64,000 nt of DNA, from the NCBI RefSeq assembly GCF_016865525.2, contig NZ_CP075169.1:3100337-3164336 (forward strand), in the 5' to 3' direction. The notes under the pieces were generated by a model, which was not told the origin of the DNA, ran no database searches, and saw only the letters and a program-made list of their open reading frames with translations. Position 1 is the first letter of the stretch, and each line of letters opens with the position of its first letter. The position numbers were made by a program, and so were the translations under genes. Positions 10,082 through 20,028 of this stretch are shown here, piece after piece. This stretch comes from Sodalis ligni (GTDB taxonomy: Bacteria; Pseudomonadota; Gammaproteobacteria; Enterobacterales; Enterobacteriaceae).

Positions 10082-10278
10082 ACGGATTTAGGCACCTGGC
10101 CGAGATCGAACAGACGGCCGCCGGAGGCCAGTTCCGCCCTGCGGTGATCCGCCGCCCGGTACATATTGATGATTTCACCGCTGTCCACCAGGGAGTAATT
10201 CAGATGATCGAACAGCTTTTCCAGGCTCTCGGGGGTGTTTACCTTACGGAATTTTAATAAGTAATCTTGCGCAGTCAT
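10063..10278 (-). CDS. cnu: Cnu, Hha/YmoA-family nucleoid-associated protein
   Basis: A 71-aa protein that in E. coli binds oriC and pairs with H-NS/StpA to silence genes, often AT-rich acquired ones. It matches E. coli Cnu (YdgT) over the full length: [14 protein letters not shown] at the start, the DHLNY helix, [14 protein letters not shown] and [14 protein letters not shown] at the end. It is followed by ydgK and the rsx operon on the same strand. Given the AT-rich effector-like islands in this window, an H-NS cofactor is relevant, though genome-wide in effect. Confidence 0.96.
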   Translation of the reverse strand: MTAQDYLLKFRKVNTPESLEKLFDHLNYSLVDSGEIINMYRAADHRRAELASGGRLFDLGQVPKSVWRFVI

Positions 10279-10382
10279 TGTTGAGCGTTCAGGGAAGGAA
10301 ATATAAGCAAAGTAGTATATTCAGTGCGGCTCCGGTGTCCATATATTCCGCGATAAAAAGCTAAAAAAGCGCGGGGCGTTCA

Positions 10383-10407
10383 GGCCGGGAACGGATTGTA
10401 CCCGGCC
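10383..10407 (-). terminator. hairpin downstream of araA
   Basis: Arms GGCCGGG (10383-10389) and CCCGGCC (10401-10407) lie 16 bases beyond the araA stop, with an 11-base loop. No strong T run follows on the minus strand, so it is a probable, not certain, araBA terminator. Confidence 0.5.
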
Positions 10408-10423
10408 TTATAAACAAAACGTC

Positions 10424-11929
10424 TTATTTCGCCGCTAGCTTATAATAGAGTTCATTCCAGCGCAGGGCCTGCTTGAAGTCGGGAATGCGGGTGTCATTAT
10501 CGATAACCAGCAGTTCGATACCGTTCATTTCCGCATAAAGCCGGATATGATCCAGGTTCAGGGCCTGGCTGAATACGGTATGATGCGCACCTCCGCCCAG
10601 GACCCAGGCTTCCGCCGCCACTTCAAGGGATGGCTGGGCCTTCCAGATGGCGCGGGCCACCGGCAGCTTCGGCAGGGGATGGGGCTGCTCAATGGTATCC
10701 ACCACGTTCACCAGCATACGGAACCGGTCGCCCATATCGATAACCGAGGCGTTAACCGCCGGGCCGGCCGGGGTGGAGAACAGTAGCCGCGCCGGGTCCG
10801 CCTTGCCGCCGATACCGAGGAATTGCACGTCCACGGTGGGTTTTTCTTCTTTGGCGATACTCGGACACACTTCAAGCATATGTGAGCCAAGGGCGAGGTT
10901 ATTCTCCGGCTGGAAGTTATAGGTATAATCTTCCATAAACGAGGTGCCCCCGGGCAGACCGGCGGCCATGACCTTAAGGATGCGCAGCAGGGCCGCGGTT
11001 TTCCAGTCCCCTTCGCCGGCGAAGCCATAGCCTTGCTGCATCAGGCGCTGCACCGCCAGCCCCGGCAACTGCTTGAGTCCGTACAGATTTTCAAAGTTGG
11101 TGGTGAAGGCTTTACAGCCCGCCTGCTCCAGGAAGCGTTTCATGCCCAGTTCGATACGGGCCGCATCCAGCAGGTTCTGGCGTTTTTCGCCATTGTGCTT
11201 GATTTTGTCGGTGAGGATGTAGGAAGCTTCATACTCTTCCACCAGCGCGTCGATATCGCCGTGCGAAACTTCATCCACCACGCTCACCAGATCCCCCAGG
11301 CCGTAAGCGGTAACCGAGTAGCCGAACTGGATTTGCGCGCCAACCTTATTGCCTTCGGTCACCGCCACTTCACGCATGTTGTCGCCGAACCGGGCCACCA
11401 CCAGATGCTGGCTCTCTTCGCGGGCCACCGCGGCACGCATCCATTTGGCGATGCCTGCATGGGCCTGCGGGTCTTGCCAGTGTCCCACCACGACCTGATG
11501 ATTCAAATGCATCCGCGCGCCGATGAAACCGAATTCACGGCCGCCGTGGGCGGTCTGGTTCAGGTTCATAAAATCCATGTCCATGGTTTCCCACGGGATT
11601 TGCGCATTGAATTGGGTATGGAACTGAAGCAGGGGTTTATTCAGGATGCTCAGGCCGCCTATCCACATCTTGGCCGGAGAAAAAGTGTGCAGCCAGGTGA
11701 GCAAGCCGATGCAGCGGGTATCGTAATTGGCCTCGCGGCACAATGCCAGGATTTGATCCGGCGAGGTGACCAGGGGTTTCAAAACCAGCTTGACCGGCAG
11801 GCCTGCCTCATCATTCAGGCCCTTGACCACGGTCTGCGCATGTTCGGTGACTTGCCGCAGCGTTTCCGGGCCGTAAAGATGTTGGCTGCCTATCACAAAC
11901 CAGACTTCGTGCTGTCGAAAATTTTCCAT
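10424..11929 (-). CDS. araA: L-arabinose isomerase
   Basis: Mn-dependent cytoplasmic isomerase converting L-arabinose to L-ribulose. It is 501 aa (E. coli 500) and collinear throughout: [10 protein letters not shown] at the N-terminus, the metal-site region [17 protein letters not shown] with its Glu, [20 protein letters not shown] with the metal His, and GGGAHHT near the C-terminus. It has a strong AGGAG site before the ATG and lies 72 bp after araB in the same transcription unit. araD, normally next in enteric araBAD, does not follow; a hairpin and cnu do. Confidence 0.97.
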   Translation of the reverse strand: MENFRQHEVWFVIGSQHLYGPETLRQVTEHAQTVVKGLNDEAGLPVKLVLKPLVTSPDQILALCREANYDTRCIGLLTWLHTFSPAKMWIGGLSILNKPLLQFHTQFNAQIPWETMDMDFMNLNQTAHGGREFGFIGARMHLNHQVVVGHWQDPQAHAGIAKWMRAAVAREESQHLVVARFGDNMREVAVTEGNKVGAQIQFGYSVTAYGLGDLVSVVDEVSHGDIDALVEEYEASYILTDKIKHNGEKRQNLLDAARIELGMKRFLEQAGCKAFTTNFENLYGLKQLPGLAVQRLMQQGYGFAGEGDWKTAALLRILKVMAAGLPGGTSFMEDYTYNFQPENNLALGSHMLEVCPSIAKEEKPTVDVQFLGIGGKADPARLLFSTPAGPAVNASVIDMGDRFRMLVNVVDTIEQPHPLPKLPVARAIWKAQPSLEVAAEAWVLGGGAHHTVFSQALNLDHIRLYAEMNGIELLVIDNDTRIPDFKQALRWNELYYKLAAK

Positions 11930-12001
11930 AATGACTCCTGTGCGTCTCCGTCAAAGGGAGGTTTCGGGCGGCGGTCTTTCCCGCGGCCCGGTTTTTGTTG
12001 G

Positions 12002-13687
12002 TTAATGCCCGATGGCAGCCGTTACGGCATAGGCGGGTTCAGCGATTTCGCTCCAGTGCCGGTAGCGTTCATACAGGACCTGGAATGAGGAGACTTTGTC
12101 AGGGTCCGGCTGTAGGACGCGTTCGATTTTACTGGCCATATGCTGCTGGGCCGTGGCGATATCCCCGTAGGTTCCCGCCGCCACCGCGCCGAAAATCGCC
12201 GCTCCCAGGGCACAGCATTGGTCGGAGGCCACCAGCTGCAGCGGACGATTCATGACATCCGCCAGCACCTGCATGATGATCGGTGATTTGCGGGCAATGC
12301 CCCCCAGCACCAGCACGTTCTCCACCGGAATGCCCTGATCAACGAAGCACTCCATGATGGCGCGCGCGCCGAAGGCGGTGGCGGCAATCAACCCGCCGAA
12401 CAGCGCCGGCGCGTCGGTGCCCAGGTTAAGTCCGGTGATAACCCCTTTCAGGCGCTGGTTGGCATAAGGAGTGCGGCGGCCATTGAACCAGTCCAGCACC
12501 ACCGGCAGATGTTCCAGCGACGGTTCCTCAGCCCAGGCTTCGGCCAGCGCCGACAGCATGTCGGTTTCTATGGCCTCGAGCGCCGGCTGTAGGGAAGGAT
12601 TTTGCCGTGCGGCCCGGCGCAGGGGCCAGCCCAGCACCTTGCCGTACCAGGCATAAATATCGCCAAAAGCCGACTGTCCCGCCTCCAGGCCGATAAAGCC
12701 GGGAATGACGCTGCCGTCCACCTGGCCGCAGATACCGGCAATGGAGCGATCGCCGACTTTTTGTTCATCGGCTATCAGGATATCGCAGGTGGACGTGCCG
12801 ATGACCTTTACCAGGGTATAGGGCTGAGCGCCGGCCCCCACGGCGCCGATATGGCAGTCAAAGGCTCCGCCGGCAATGGTTACGGTAGCCGGCACGCCGA
12901 GCTTTTGCGCCCATTCGGCGCTGATGCGGCCCACCGGCAGGTCGGCGGTATAGGTGTCGGTAAAGAGCGGGTATTGCAGATTTTCCGTCAATACCGGATC
13001 AAGGGCATGGAGAAACGCTTTTGGCGGTACGCCGCCCCATACCGGATGCCAGAGGGATTTATGTCCGGCGGAGCAGCGGCCGCGCCTGATTTCCTCAGGA
13101 CGTGTGGTGGCGGACAATACCGCCGGGATCCAGTCGCACAGCTCAATCCAGGAGACCGCTTCCTGGCGGACCTGGCGGTCCTGGCGGGTGATATGGAGGG
13201 TTTTTGCCCAGAACCACTCCGATGAATAGACACCGCCGATATAGCGGGAATAGTCGGGGAATTCACCGCTGCGGCACAGTTGGTTGATGGCTTCAGCTTC
13301 TTCTATGGAGGTATGGTCCTTCCACAAAATAAACATGGCGTTGGGATTGTCGGCGAATTCCGGCCGCAGCGCCAGAATCCGGCCTTCTGCGTCAATGGGG
13401 GCCGGCGTCGAGCCGGTGGTGTCCACGCCGATGCCGACGATGCTTTCCCGCTGGGCCGGCGTCAAATGACCCACTACGGCCCGGATCGCCTGCTCCATTG
13501 ACTCCAGGTAATCCGACGGATGATGGCGAAACTGGTTATCCGCGGGTTTGCAATACCGGCCCTCGCGCCATCGCGGGTACCAGACAACTTCGGTGGCCAG
13601 TTCTTTACCGCTGCCACAGGCAACCGCCAGGGCGCGCACTGAATCGCTGCCGAAATCAAGCCCGAGGCTAATGGCCTCTTCAGTCAT
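12002..13687 (-). CDS. araB: L-ribulokinase
   Basis: FGGY-family kinase phosphorylating L-ribulose to L-ribulose-5-P, 561 aa. It shows the N-terminal ASKHA phosphate loop [15 protein letters not shown], the [12 protein letters not shown] segment, [14 protein letters not shown] and the C-terminal [22 protein letters not shown]-binding block. It is the first gene of the araBA unit, with AGGAGA seven bases before the ATG. It is divergent from araF across a 376-bp control region with AraC- and CRP-like sites. Confidence 0.97.
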   Translation of the reverse strand: MTEEAISLGLDFGSDSVRALAVACGSGKELATEVVWYPRWREGRYCKPADNQFRHHPSDYLESMEQAIRAVVGHLTPAQRESIVGIGVDTTGSTPAPIDAEGRILALRPEFADNPNAMFILWKDHTSIEEAEAINQLCRSGEFPDYSRYIGGVYSSEWFWAKTLHITRQDRQVRQEAVSWIELCDWIPAVLSATTRPEEIRRGRCSAGHKSLWHPVWGGVPPKAFLHALDPVLTENLQYPLFTDTYTADLPVGRISAEWAQKLGVPATVTIAGGAFDCHIGAVGAGAQPYTLVKVIGTSTCDILIADEQKVGDRSIAGICGQVDGSVIPGFIGLEAGQSAFGDIYAWYGKVLGWPLRRAARQNPSLQPALEAIETDMLSALAEAWAEEPSLEHLPVVLDWFNGRRTPYANQRLKGVITGLNLGTDAPALFGGLIAATAFGARAIMECFVDQGIPVENVLVLGGIARKSPIIMQVLADVMNRPLQLVASDQCCALGAAIFGAVAAGTYGDIATAQQHMASKIERVLQPDPDKVSSFQVLYERYRHWSEIAEPAYAVTAAIGH

Positions 13688-13774
13688 GCTCGTATCTCCT
13701 GTTAACCCGAAACCTGATGATGTCGATAACCATAAGGGGTTTTAACCGGGCAGTGAGGAGACGTTAGCTGGAAG

Positions 13775-13791
13775 TATGCACATTCCTGCCG
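13775..13791 (-). promoter_or_regulatory. possible AraC half-site, araB-proximal
   Basis: On the minus strand the 17-mer ends TGTGCATA and aligns with the AraC half-site pattern TAGC-N7-TCCATA at about 9 of 17 positions. It shares the 8-mer TATGCACA with the site at 13851. It lies 88 bp upstream of the araB ATG. Weak match, supported mainly by location and repetition. Confidence 0.35.
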
Positions 13792-13804
13792 CCAATGACT
13801 GAAA

Positions 13805-13820
13805 TGTGATGTTCCTCATA
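13805..13820. promoter_or_regulatory. possible CRP site in araB-araF control region
   Basis: TGTGA-TGTTCC-TCATA matches the CRP pattern TGTGA-N6-TCACA in nine of ten arm positions. It lies between the two AraC-like half-sites in the divergent ara promoter, where catabolite control is expected. Confidence 0.5.
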
Positions 13821-13850
13821 AAGTCACGGGCAGATGAATTTTGCTGTATC

Positions 13851-13867
13851 TATGCACAAATCTGCTG
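13851..13867 (-). promoter_or_regulatory. possible AraC half-site, araF side
   Basis: The minus-strand 17-mer AGCA...TGCATA matches the E. coli araI1 half-site at about 12 of 17 bases, including AGCA and CATA. It is 76 bp from the second TATGCACA copy. araC itself is encoded downstream of araH, so a cognate regulator is present. Confidence 0.45.
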
Positions 13868-14063
13868 TTATTGAGAACTGTGATAACGCTCTACATTTTG
13901 GTAACACGTAAACGTTAAAACTACATCCGTCTAAAGGGCCTGGTCGTAGAGATGGCGATATATACGCCCTCTGGCTGTACCGCCGGGTAAAATCTTACCG
14001 ACTGATAACGCTTACACGCTTCAGCATTTTGAAGCAGAGCGATAATAATTACCGGAGAGTTCC

Positions 14064-15044
14064 ATGCATAAATTCACTAAGGCACTGGCGGCCATTGCAG
14101 TTGCCGCTGTTATGTCTCATTCGGCTATGGCGGAGAACATGAAGTTGGGTTTTTTGGTGAAACAACCTGAAGAACCCTGGTTTCAGACCGAATGGCGTTT
14201 TGCCGACAAAGCCGGCAAAGATATGGGCTTTGATGTGATTAAAATTGCCGTACCCGATGGTGAAAAAACCCTTAACGCGATCGATAGCCTGGCGGCCAGC
14301 GGTGCCAAAGGGTTTGTTATCTGTACCCCCGATCCCAAACTTGGCTCGGCGATTGTCGCCAAAGCACGCAGCTACGATATGAAAGTCATGGCGGTGGGTG
14401 AACAGATCGTCGACGCCAAAGGCAAACCCATGGTTAACGTCCCCATCGTGATGATGGCCGCCACCCAGCTGGGCCAGCGCGCCGGTCAGGAAGAATTCAA
14501 GGAAATGACCAAACGCGGCTGGAAAGTGGCCGACACCGGCGTCATGGCCATCACCGCCAATGAGCTCGATACCGCCCGTCGCCGTACCTCCGGCGCGATG
14601 GATGCGTTAAAAGCCGCCGGCATACCGGATAAACAAATCTACCAGGTCCCCACCAAATCCAACGATATCCCCGGAGCGTTTGACGCAGGCAACTCCCTGC
14701 TGGTTCAACATCCCGGCGTGAAACACTGGCTGATTGTCGGCATGAACGACAATACCGTGCTGGGCGGCGTGCGCGCCACCGAAGGGCAGGGATTCAAGGC
14801 GCCGGACGTTATCGGTGTCGGCATCAACGGCGTGGATGCGGTGAATGAGCTGTCCAAAAACGAATCCACCGGCTTCTACGGTTCTTTACTGCCAAGCCCC
14901 GACGTCCATGGTTACAAGAGCATCCAGATGATGCATGACTGGGTAACCAAAGGCGTTGAGCCGCCGAAATTCACCGAAGTCACCGACGTGGTACTGATTA
15001 CCCGCGATAACTTCAAAGAAGAATTGAAGAAAAAAGGCCTGTAA
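14064..15044 (+). CDS. araF: L-arabinose ABC transporter periplasmic binding protein
   Basis: High-affinity periplasmic arabinose receptor feeding AraGH. It is 326 aa with a Sec signal peptide of about 23 residues ending SAMA, cleaved before EN. The mature protein has the type I periplasmic-binding fold with MKLGFLVKQPEEPWFQTEW and GMNDNTVLGGVRA, both typical of AraF. ATG 14064 follows GGAGAG by six bases. It is the first gene of the araFGH unit, divergent from araBA. Confidence 0.97.
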   Translation: MHKFTKALAAIAVAAVMSHSAMAENMKLGFLVKQPEEPWFQTEWRFADKAGKDMGFDVIKIAVPDGEKTLNAIDSLAASGAKGFVICTPDPKLGSAIVAKARSYDMKVMAVGEQIVDAKGKPMVNVPIVMMAATQLGQRAGQEEFKEMTKRGWKVADTGVMAITANELDTARRRTSGAMDALKAAGIPDKQIYQVPTKSNDIPGAFDAGNSLLVQHPGVKHWLIVGMNDNTVLGGVRATEGQGFKAPDVIGVGINGVDAVNELSKNESTGFYGSLLPSPDVHGYKSIQMMHDWVTKGVEPPKFTEVTDVVLITRDNFKEELKKKGL

Positions 15045-15153
15045 TTTTTTACCGGACGTTTTTATCGGACATTTTTTATCAAAACACGTGTTTGCCGGGA
15101 TGGTCGAGGCCGTCCCGGTCCATGACGAAGTCATTCATCAAGAGGATGTGTCC

Positions 15154-15237
15154 GTGTCAGTCAAAACCCCTGATAGTTACCGTAGCGGGATTGCCGGCGC
15201 ACTGTCCGGATCTGTTAACGCGAGGATGTGTTCATGA
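15154..15237 (+). CDS. possible 27-aa leader ORF coupled to araG
   Basis: Small GTG-started frame with an AGAGGA site just upstream; its TGA overlaps the araG ATG (ATGA). The DNA around its start (GAGGATGTGTCCGTG) resembles the araG start region (GAGGATGTGTTCATG) about 85 bp further on, and similarity fades downstream, so it may be a decayed duplication of the araG 5' end and not a functional peptide. No homologue recognised. Confidence 0.2.
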   Translation: MSVKTPDSYRSGIAGALSGSVNARMCS

Positions 15238-16762
15238 CAATTCAGACACCTTATCTATCGTTTCGCGGTATTGGTAAAACCTTTCCCGGCGTAAAAGCGC
15301 TGGACGATATCAGCTTCGATTGTTATTCGGGCCAAATCCATGCCCTTATGGGTGAAAACGGCGCCGGGAAATCGACCTTGCTGAAAATTCTCAGCGGCAG
15401 CTATACGCCGACGCAAGGGGAAATCTGATCAAAGGACAGCCGGTTCATTTCAATAACACTACCGATGCGCTAAATGCCGGGGTGGCGATTATTTATCAGG
15501 AGCTGCATTTGGTGCCTGAAATGACGGTGGCGGAAAACATTTTCCCTGGGCAGCTACCTAACAAACACGGGTTTGTTAACCGCGGCATACTGAAATATGA
15601 AACCCAACTGCAGCTGGAGGATTTAGGGCTGGGTATCCCGCCGGGAACACCGCTTAAATATCTGTCCCTTGCCCAGTGGCCAATGGTTGAAATCGCCAAG
15701 GCATTAACCCGTAATGCCAAAATTATCGCTTTTGACGAGCCCACCAGTTCATTATCGGCGCGGGAAATAGAACAATTATTCCGCGTCATACGCGAACTGC
15801 GCGCCGAGGGCCGGGTCATTCTTTACGTTTCCCACCGCATGGAAGAAATCTTTACCCTGGGGGACGCCATCACGGTATTCAAAGACGGTAAATATGTGCG
15901 CACCTTTGACGACATGACCGCCGTGGACCACGACATCCTGGTGCAGGCCATGGTGGGACGCAATTTAGGGGATATTTATGATTACGCCCCCCGTCCTCAC
16001 GGCGACGTCAGGCTGGAACTGGATAAAATCGAGGCGGTGGGGGTCAAGACGCCCATCTCATTATCCGTACGCGCCGGTGAAATCGTCGGTCTGTTCGGTC
16101 TGGTGGGCGCCGGGCGCAGCGAGCTGATGAAGGGACTTTTCGGCGGAACGCTGATTACCGGAGGCCAATTGCTGCTGGACGGCAAACCCATTTCCATCCG
16201 TTCCCCCATCGATGCCATCAGCGCCGGACTGATGCTCTGCCCGGAAGACCGCAAGGCCGACGGCCTGATTCCGGTACATTCAGTGCGGGAAAATATCAAT
16301 ATCAGCGCCCGGCGCAATACCGTTAAAGCCGGCTTTTTGATAAACGATCAATGGGAAAAATCCAATGCCCTGGAGCATATTCGTGCGTTGAACATCAAAA
16401 CGCCTTCAGCCGAACAGTTGATCATGAACCTCTCAGGCGGCAATCAGCAAAAGGCTATCCTCGGCCGCTGGCTGTCGGAGGACATGAAAGTGATCATGCT
16501 CGATGAACCGACGCGCGGCATCGATGTCGGCGCCAAGCATGAAATCTATCACGTGATTTACGAATTGGCGAAACGGGGAATTGCCGTATTGTTCGCATCC
16601 AGCGATTTGCCGGAAGTATTAGGCCTGGCGGACCGTATTGTGGTGATGCGCGAAGGGACGATATCCGGCGAGCTCACCCACTCGGAAGCCAGTGAACAAA
16701 AAGCCCTGAGCCTGGCAATGTTACATACAACCCATACCAGCCCCGCGGATGCGGTTGCCTGA
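15234..16762 (+). pseudogene. araG: L-arabinose ABC transporter ATPase AraG, one frameshift
   Basis: Duplicated-domain sugar ABC ATPase that powers AraFGH import. The first frame (15234-15428) encodes 65 residues with Walker [10 protein letters not shown] and stops at TGA. The second frame resumes the AraG sequence without loss ([18 protein letters not shown]) through the domain 1 region (EIAKALTRN, Walker [13 protein letters not shown]), degenerate domain 2 P-loop [12 protein letters not shown], signature LSGGNQQK and Walker [12 protein letters not shown] to 16762. One missing base at about 15427 (GAAATC-TGATC for GAAATCCTGATC) accounts for it; restored length is about 509 aa (E. coli 504). 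ATG 15234 follows GAGG by eight bases. Confidence 0.88.
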
Positions 16763-16779
16763 TTGTGAAGGAGTCAAAG

Positions 16780-17763
16780 ATGTCAACGGTCACTACATCT
16801 TCGCCAAAGGCGAATAAATCGTTAAGTTTGTCTCGGGTTTGGGATAACTACGGCATGTTGGTGGTTTTTGTCGTACTGTTTATCGCCTGTACCATTTTCG
16901 TTCCCAACTTTTCAAGCTTTATCAATATGAAAGGCCTGGGCCTGGCGGTTTCCATGTCCGGCATCGTCGCCTGCGGCATGCTGTTCTGCCTGGCATCCGG
17001 TGATTTCGATTTGTCGGTGGCATCGGTTATCGCCTGCGCCGGCGTCACCACGGCGGTGGTCATCAACGCCGCCGACAGCCTGTGGATCGGCGTGCTGGCG
17101 GGGCTGGTGCTGGGTGTTATATGCGGCCTTGTAAACGGTTTCGTCATTGCCAAGCTGAAAATCAACGCCTTGATAACAACCCTGGCCACCATGCAGATTG
17201 TCCGCGGCCTGGCTTATATCATTTCCGACGGCAAGGCGGTGGGCATCGAAGACGAACGCTTCTTTATATTGGGTAACTCCAACTGGCTGGGCTTGCCGGC
17301 GCCGATTTGGATCATGGTGCTCTGCATGATCATTTTCGGCTTTCTGTTGAACAAGACCACCTTCGGCCGCAATACGCTGGCTATCGGCGGCAATGAAGAA
17401 GCCGCTCGCCTGGCCGGGGTGCCGGTGGTGCGCACCAAGATCATTATCTTTATTCTTTCCGGTCTGGTTTCCGCGGTGGCGGGGATTATCCTGGCCTCGC
17501 GCATGACCAGCGGCCAGCCGATGACTTCACTGGGGTATGAATTGATCGTTATCTCCGCCTGCGTGCTGGGCGGGGTATCGATGAAAGGCGGTATCGGTAA
17601 AATCTCTTACGTGGTGGCGGGGGTGCTGATTCTCGGCACGGTGGAAAATGCGATGAACTTGCTGAATATTTCACCGTTTTCCCAATATGTGGTGCGCGGC
17701 GTGATCCTGCTTGCGGCGGTGATATTTGACCGCTACAAACAAAAGGCTAAACGTACGGTGTAA
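16780..17763 (+). CDS. araH: L-arabinose ABC transporter permease
   Basis: Inner-membrane permease of the AraFGH importer, 327 aa (E. coli 329), highly hydrophobic with about ten helices. Conserved AraH segments include NFSSFINMKGLGLAVSMSG, GDFDLSVASVIACAGV and NTLAIGGNEEAARLAGV, the last being the loop that contacts the ATPase. It ends DRYKQKAKRTV as in E. coli. ATG 16780 is six bases after AAGGAG; the GTG at 16765 is too close to the araG stop to be the main start. Confidence 0.97.
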   Translation: MSTVTTSSPKANKSLSLSRVWDNYGMLVVFVVLFIACTIFVPNFSSFINMKGLGLAVSMSGIVACGMLFCLASGDFDLSVASVIACAGVTTAVVINAADSLWIGVLAGLVLGVICGLVNGFVIAKLKINALITTLATMQIVRGLAYIISDGKAVGIEDERFFILGNSNWLGLPAPIWIMVLCMIIFGFLLNKTTFGRNTLAIGGNEEAARLAGVPVVRTKIIIFILSGLVSAVAGIILASRMTSGQPMTSLGYELIVISACVLGGVSMKGGIGKISYVVAGVLILGTVENAMNLLNISPFSQYVVRGVILLAAVIFDRYKQKAKRTV

Positions 17764-17768
17764 GGTTT

Positions 17769-17800
17769 GCGGGTCGGCGCGGCTTAAAGCGCCGGCCCGC
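17769..17800. terminator. strong hairpin between araH and araC
   Basis: Twelve-base arms GCGGGTCGGCGC and GCGCCGGCCCGC pair with one G-T wobble around an 8-base loop. No T run follows, so it may be a partial terminator or mRNA-stabilising stem separating araFGH from araC. Confidence 0.5.
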
Positions 17801-17880
17801 TCACAGTTCGATCACCGTTACAGGCTATTCCGCGCTCTTCAGGATATTCTCTATCAGACGACAAGCTGTCCGGAGGTGAG

Positions 17881-18816
17881 ATGTATCATAGAATGACTCA
17901 CGAGACGCAATCAAATCCCTTATTGCCTGGCTATATGTTCAATGCCTATTTGGTTGCCGGCTTAACGCCGATCATTGCCGGAGGCCCGCTGGATTTCTTC
18001 ATCGATCGTCCCGACGGCATGAAAGGATTTATTCTTAATCTGACCATCAAGGGTCAGGGCAGAATATTCGAGGGCGATAGGTCTTTTGTCTGCAATCCCG
18101 GCGATCTATTGCTGTTCCCGCCGAAATCCGCGCATTATTACGGCCGTTCCCCGGACAGCGACTGCTGGTATCATCGCTGGGTCTATTTCCGCCCCCGGGC
18201 CTATTGGGCCGATTGGCTGGAATGGCACAGCAAAATCCATGACGTGGGCCGCCTGTCCCTGGGCAACGACAATTTACTCACCGAATTCGACCGCCTGCTG
18301 GCCAATATTGAACAGACCCAGCGCTCCGGCCGGCGTTTCTCCGAAGAGCTGGGCATGAACCTGCTGGAACGTTTGTTGTTGCGCGCCATGGAGGAAGATC
18401 CGCAAAGCCCGAGCAAAATCATGGACCCGCGCATCATCGAAGCCTGTCAGTTTATCACCGGCAATCTTTCCGGCGAGTTGCGCATCGATGAAGTGGCCCG
18501 GCACGTCTGTTTATCCCCTTCGCGCCTGGCGCATTTATTCCGTGAACAGGTGGGGATTAATATCCTGCGCTGGCGGGAAGACCAGCGGGTTATCCGCGCC
18601 AAACTGCTGTTGCAGACCACGCAGGAATCCATCGCCACCATCGGCCGGGTGGTGGGCTATGACGATCAGCTTTACTTTTCGCGGGTATTTCGCAAGCGCG
18701 TCGGGGTCAGCCCGAGCGATTTCAGGCGGCGCAGCAGCGAGATTAATTATCCCGGCCGCAGCATCCAGGCCGCCAATAACTGGCAGTTGCAAAGCGAAAA
18801 GGCTATCGGAGGATAA
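17881..18816 (+). CDS. araC: arabinose regulator AraC
   Basis: Arabinose-responsive activator/repressor, 311 aa (E. coli 292; the extra length is a short N-terminal addition and C-terminal tail). The N-terminal arabinose-binding cupin shows [34 protein letters not shown] and [14 protein letters not shown]. The C-terminal domain has two helix-turn-helix units, [19 protein letters not shown] and [17 protein letters not shown], ending in the AraC signature. GGAGGTGAG precedes the ATG. Its gene follows araH on the same strand, not next to araB as in E. coli. Confidence 0.94.
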   Translation: MYHRMTHETQSNPLLPGYMFNAYLVAGLTPIIAGGPLDFFIDRPDGMKGFILNLTIKGQGRIFEGDRSFVCNPGDLLLFPPKSAHYYGRSPDSDCWYHRWVYFRPRAYWADWLEWHSKIHDVGRLSLGNDNLLTEFDRLLANIEQTQRSGRRFSEELGMNLLERLLLRAMEEDPQSPSKIMDPRIIEACQFITGNLSGELRIDEVARHVCLSPSRLAHLFREQVGINILRWREDQRVIRAKLLLQTTQESIATIGRVVGYDDQLYFSRVFRKRVGVSPSDFRRRSSEINYPGRSIQAANNWQLQSEKAIGG

Positions 18817-18913
18817 TATTTTATTGATATGGTTGGTCCGGTAAAGATGAATTAGCCGTTTTCCTGTAGCGGGGACGGCCCCATCGAATGCAAGCCGAAA
18901 AAGAGGAAAAACG

Positions 18914-19960
18914 ATGGCTGAAAATATCGGAATCGGACTGATTGGCTACGGTTTTGCCAGTAAAACCTTCCATGCTCCTTTAATCCAAGGCACCGACGGC
19001 CTGCGGCTGGCGGCGGTATCTTCCAGCGATGCGGATAAAGTGCGGGCGGATTTGCCCGGCGTCAAGGTGGCGGCGGATCCCGCCGCGGTCATTAACGATC
19101 CGGCGGTGCAACTGGTGGTGATTCCCACCCCGAATGAAACCCATTTCCCGTTGGCCAAACAGGCGTTGCTGGCGGGCAAGCACGTTATCGTGGATAAACC
19201 CTTCACCGTGACGTTGTCACAAGCACAGGAATTAAAGCAGCTGGCTGAAAATCGCCAGGTAGTGCTGTCGGTATTCCATAACCGACGCTGGGACAGTGAT
19301 TTTCTCACCGCGCAGCAGCTCATCCGCGACGGTATCCTTGGCGACGTGCTGTATTTCGAGTCCCATTACGACCGGTTCCGCCTTGAAGTGAAGGATCGGT
19401 GGCGGGAACGGCCCGGTGCCGGCAGCGGTATCTGGTACGATTTGGGCCCGCATCTGATTGACCAGATACTGGTGCTGTTCGGCATGCCGGTGGCGATAAA
19501 CGTTGATTTGGCGTTGCTGCGCCCCGGGGCTCGCACCGACGATTATTTTCACGCCACGCTGACCTATCCGCAACGGCGGGTAGTGCTGCACGGCTCCATG
19601 TCGGCGGCGGCGCAAACTCCCCGTTACACCATTCAGGGTACCAAAGGCAGCTATGTGAAGTTTGGTCTCGATACCCAGGAAGCGCGATTGAAAAACGGCG
19701 AATTTCCGCCGCGGCCAGACTGGGGTATCGATAGCCAAGACGGCGTGTTGACCCTGCCGAAAGACGGCATCATGACCGAACATATTGTCCGTACCCAGCC
19801 GGGTAATTATCCTGCTTACTACGGCGCTATTCGGGATGCTATTCTGGAAAAAGGCGATAATCCGGTGACTCCGTCCGCGGCCATCCGCGTAATGGAGTTG
19901 ATTGAGCTGGGCATTTCTTCGTCGGAACAGAAAAAAACATTAGCGGTAAAGCACGGTTAA
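18914..19960 (+). CDS. ydgJ: Gfo/Idh/MocA-family oxidoreductase YdgJ
   Basis: NAD(P)-dependent oxidoreductase of unknown substrate, 348 aa (E. coli YdgJ 346). The Rossmann start GLIGYGFASKTFHAPLI, the AGKHVIVDKPFTVT block carrying the conserved EKP-type lysine, and GSGIWYDLGPHLIDQ in the sugar-binding domain are all visible. In E. coli it lies between add and blr-cnu. Here the ara genes separate it from cnu, and a transporter plus the AT-rich island separate it from add. A perfect matS site lies within the gene. Confidence 0.92.
   Translation: MAENIGIGLIGYGFASKTFHAPLIQGTDGLRLAAVSSSDADKVRADLPGVKVAADPAAVINDPAVQLVVIPTPNETHFPLAKQALLAGKHVIVDKPFTVTLSQAQELKQLAENRQVVLSVFHNRRWDSDFLTAQQLIRDGILGDVLYFESHYDRFRLEVKDRWRERPGAGSGIWYDLGPHLIDQILVLFGMPVAINVDLALLRPGARTDDYFHATLTYPQRRVVLHGSMSAAAQTPRYTIQGTKGSYVKFGLDTQEARLKNGEFPPRPDWGIDSQDGVLTLPKDGIMTEHIVRTQPGNYPAYYGAIRDAILEKGDNPVTPSAAIRVMELIELGISSSEQKKTLAVKHG
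19208..19220. other. matS site (MatP binding, Ter macrodomain)
   Basis: GTGACGTTGTCAC fits GTGACRNYGTCAC at all positions and lies inside ydgJ. It is the second perfect copy in the window, 12.5 kb from the first. Confidence 0.75.
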
Positions 19961-19978
19961 TGACATGGTAGGGCTTTC

Positions 19979-19998
19979 GGGCGATCCGCCGATCGCCC
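19979..19998. terminator. hairpin after ydgJ
   Basis: GGGCGATC and GATCGCCC form a perfect 8-bp stem with a 4-base loop, 18 bases after the ydgJ stop. The T-rich tail is short (TGGTTTCG), so termination may be incomplete. Confidence 0.5.
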
Positions 19999-20028
19999 TG
20001 GTTTCGTATGATGGTAAGGGTAGTTGTC

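Noticed and set aside
11033..12088. A 351-codon plus-strand frame opposite araA
   Set aside because: Antisense shadow of a well-conserved gene with no ribosome site.
15092..15277. 61-codon plus-strand frame spanning the araG start
   Set aside because: Out of frame with araG and composed of Cys/Pro-rich unlikely protein; araG start is clear.
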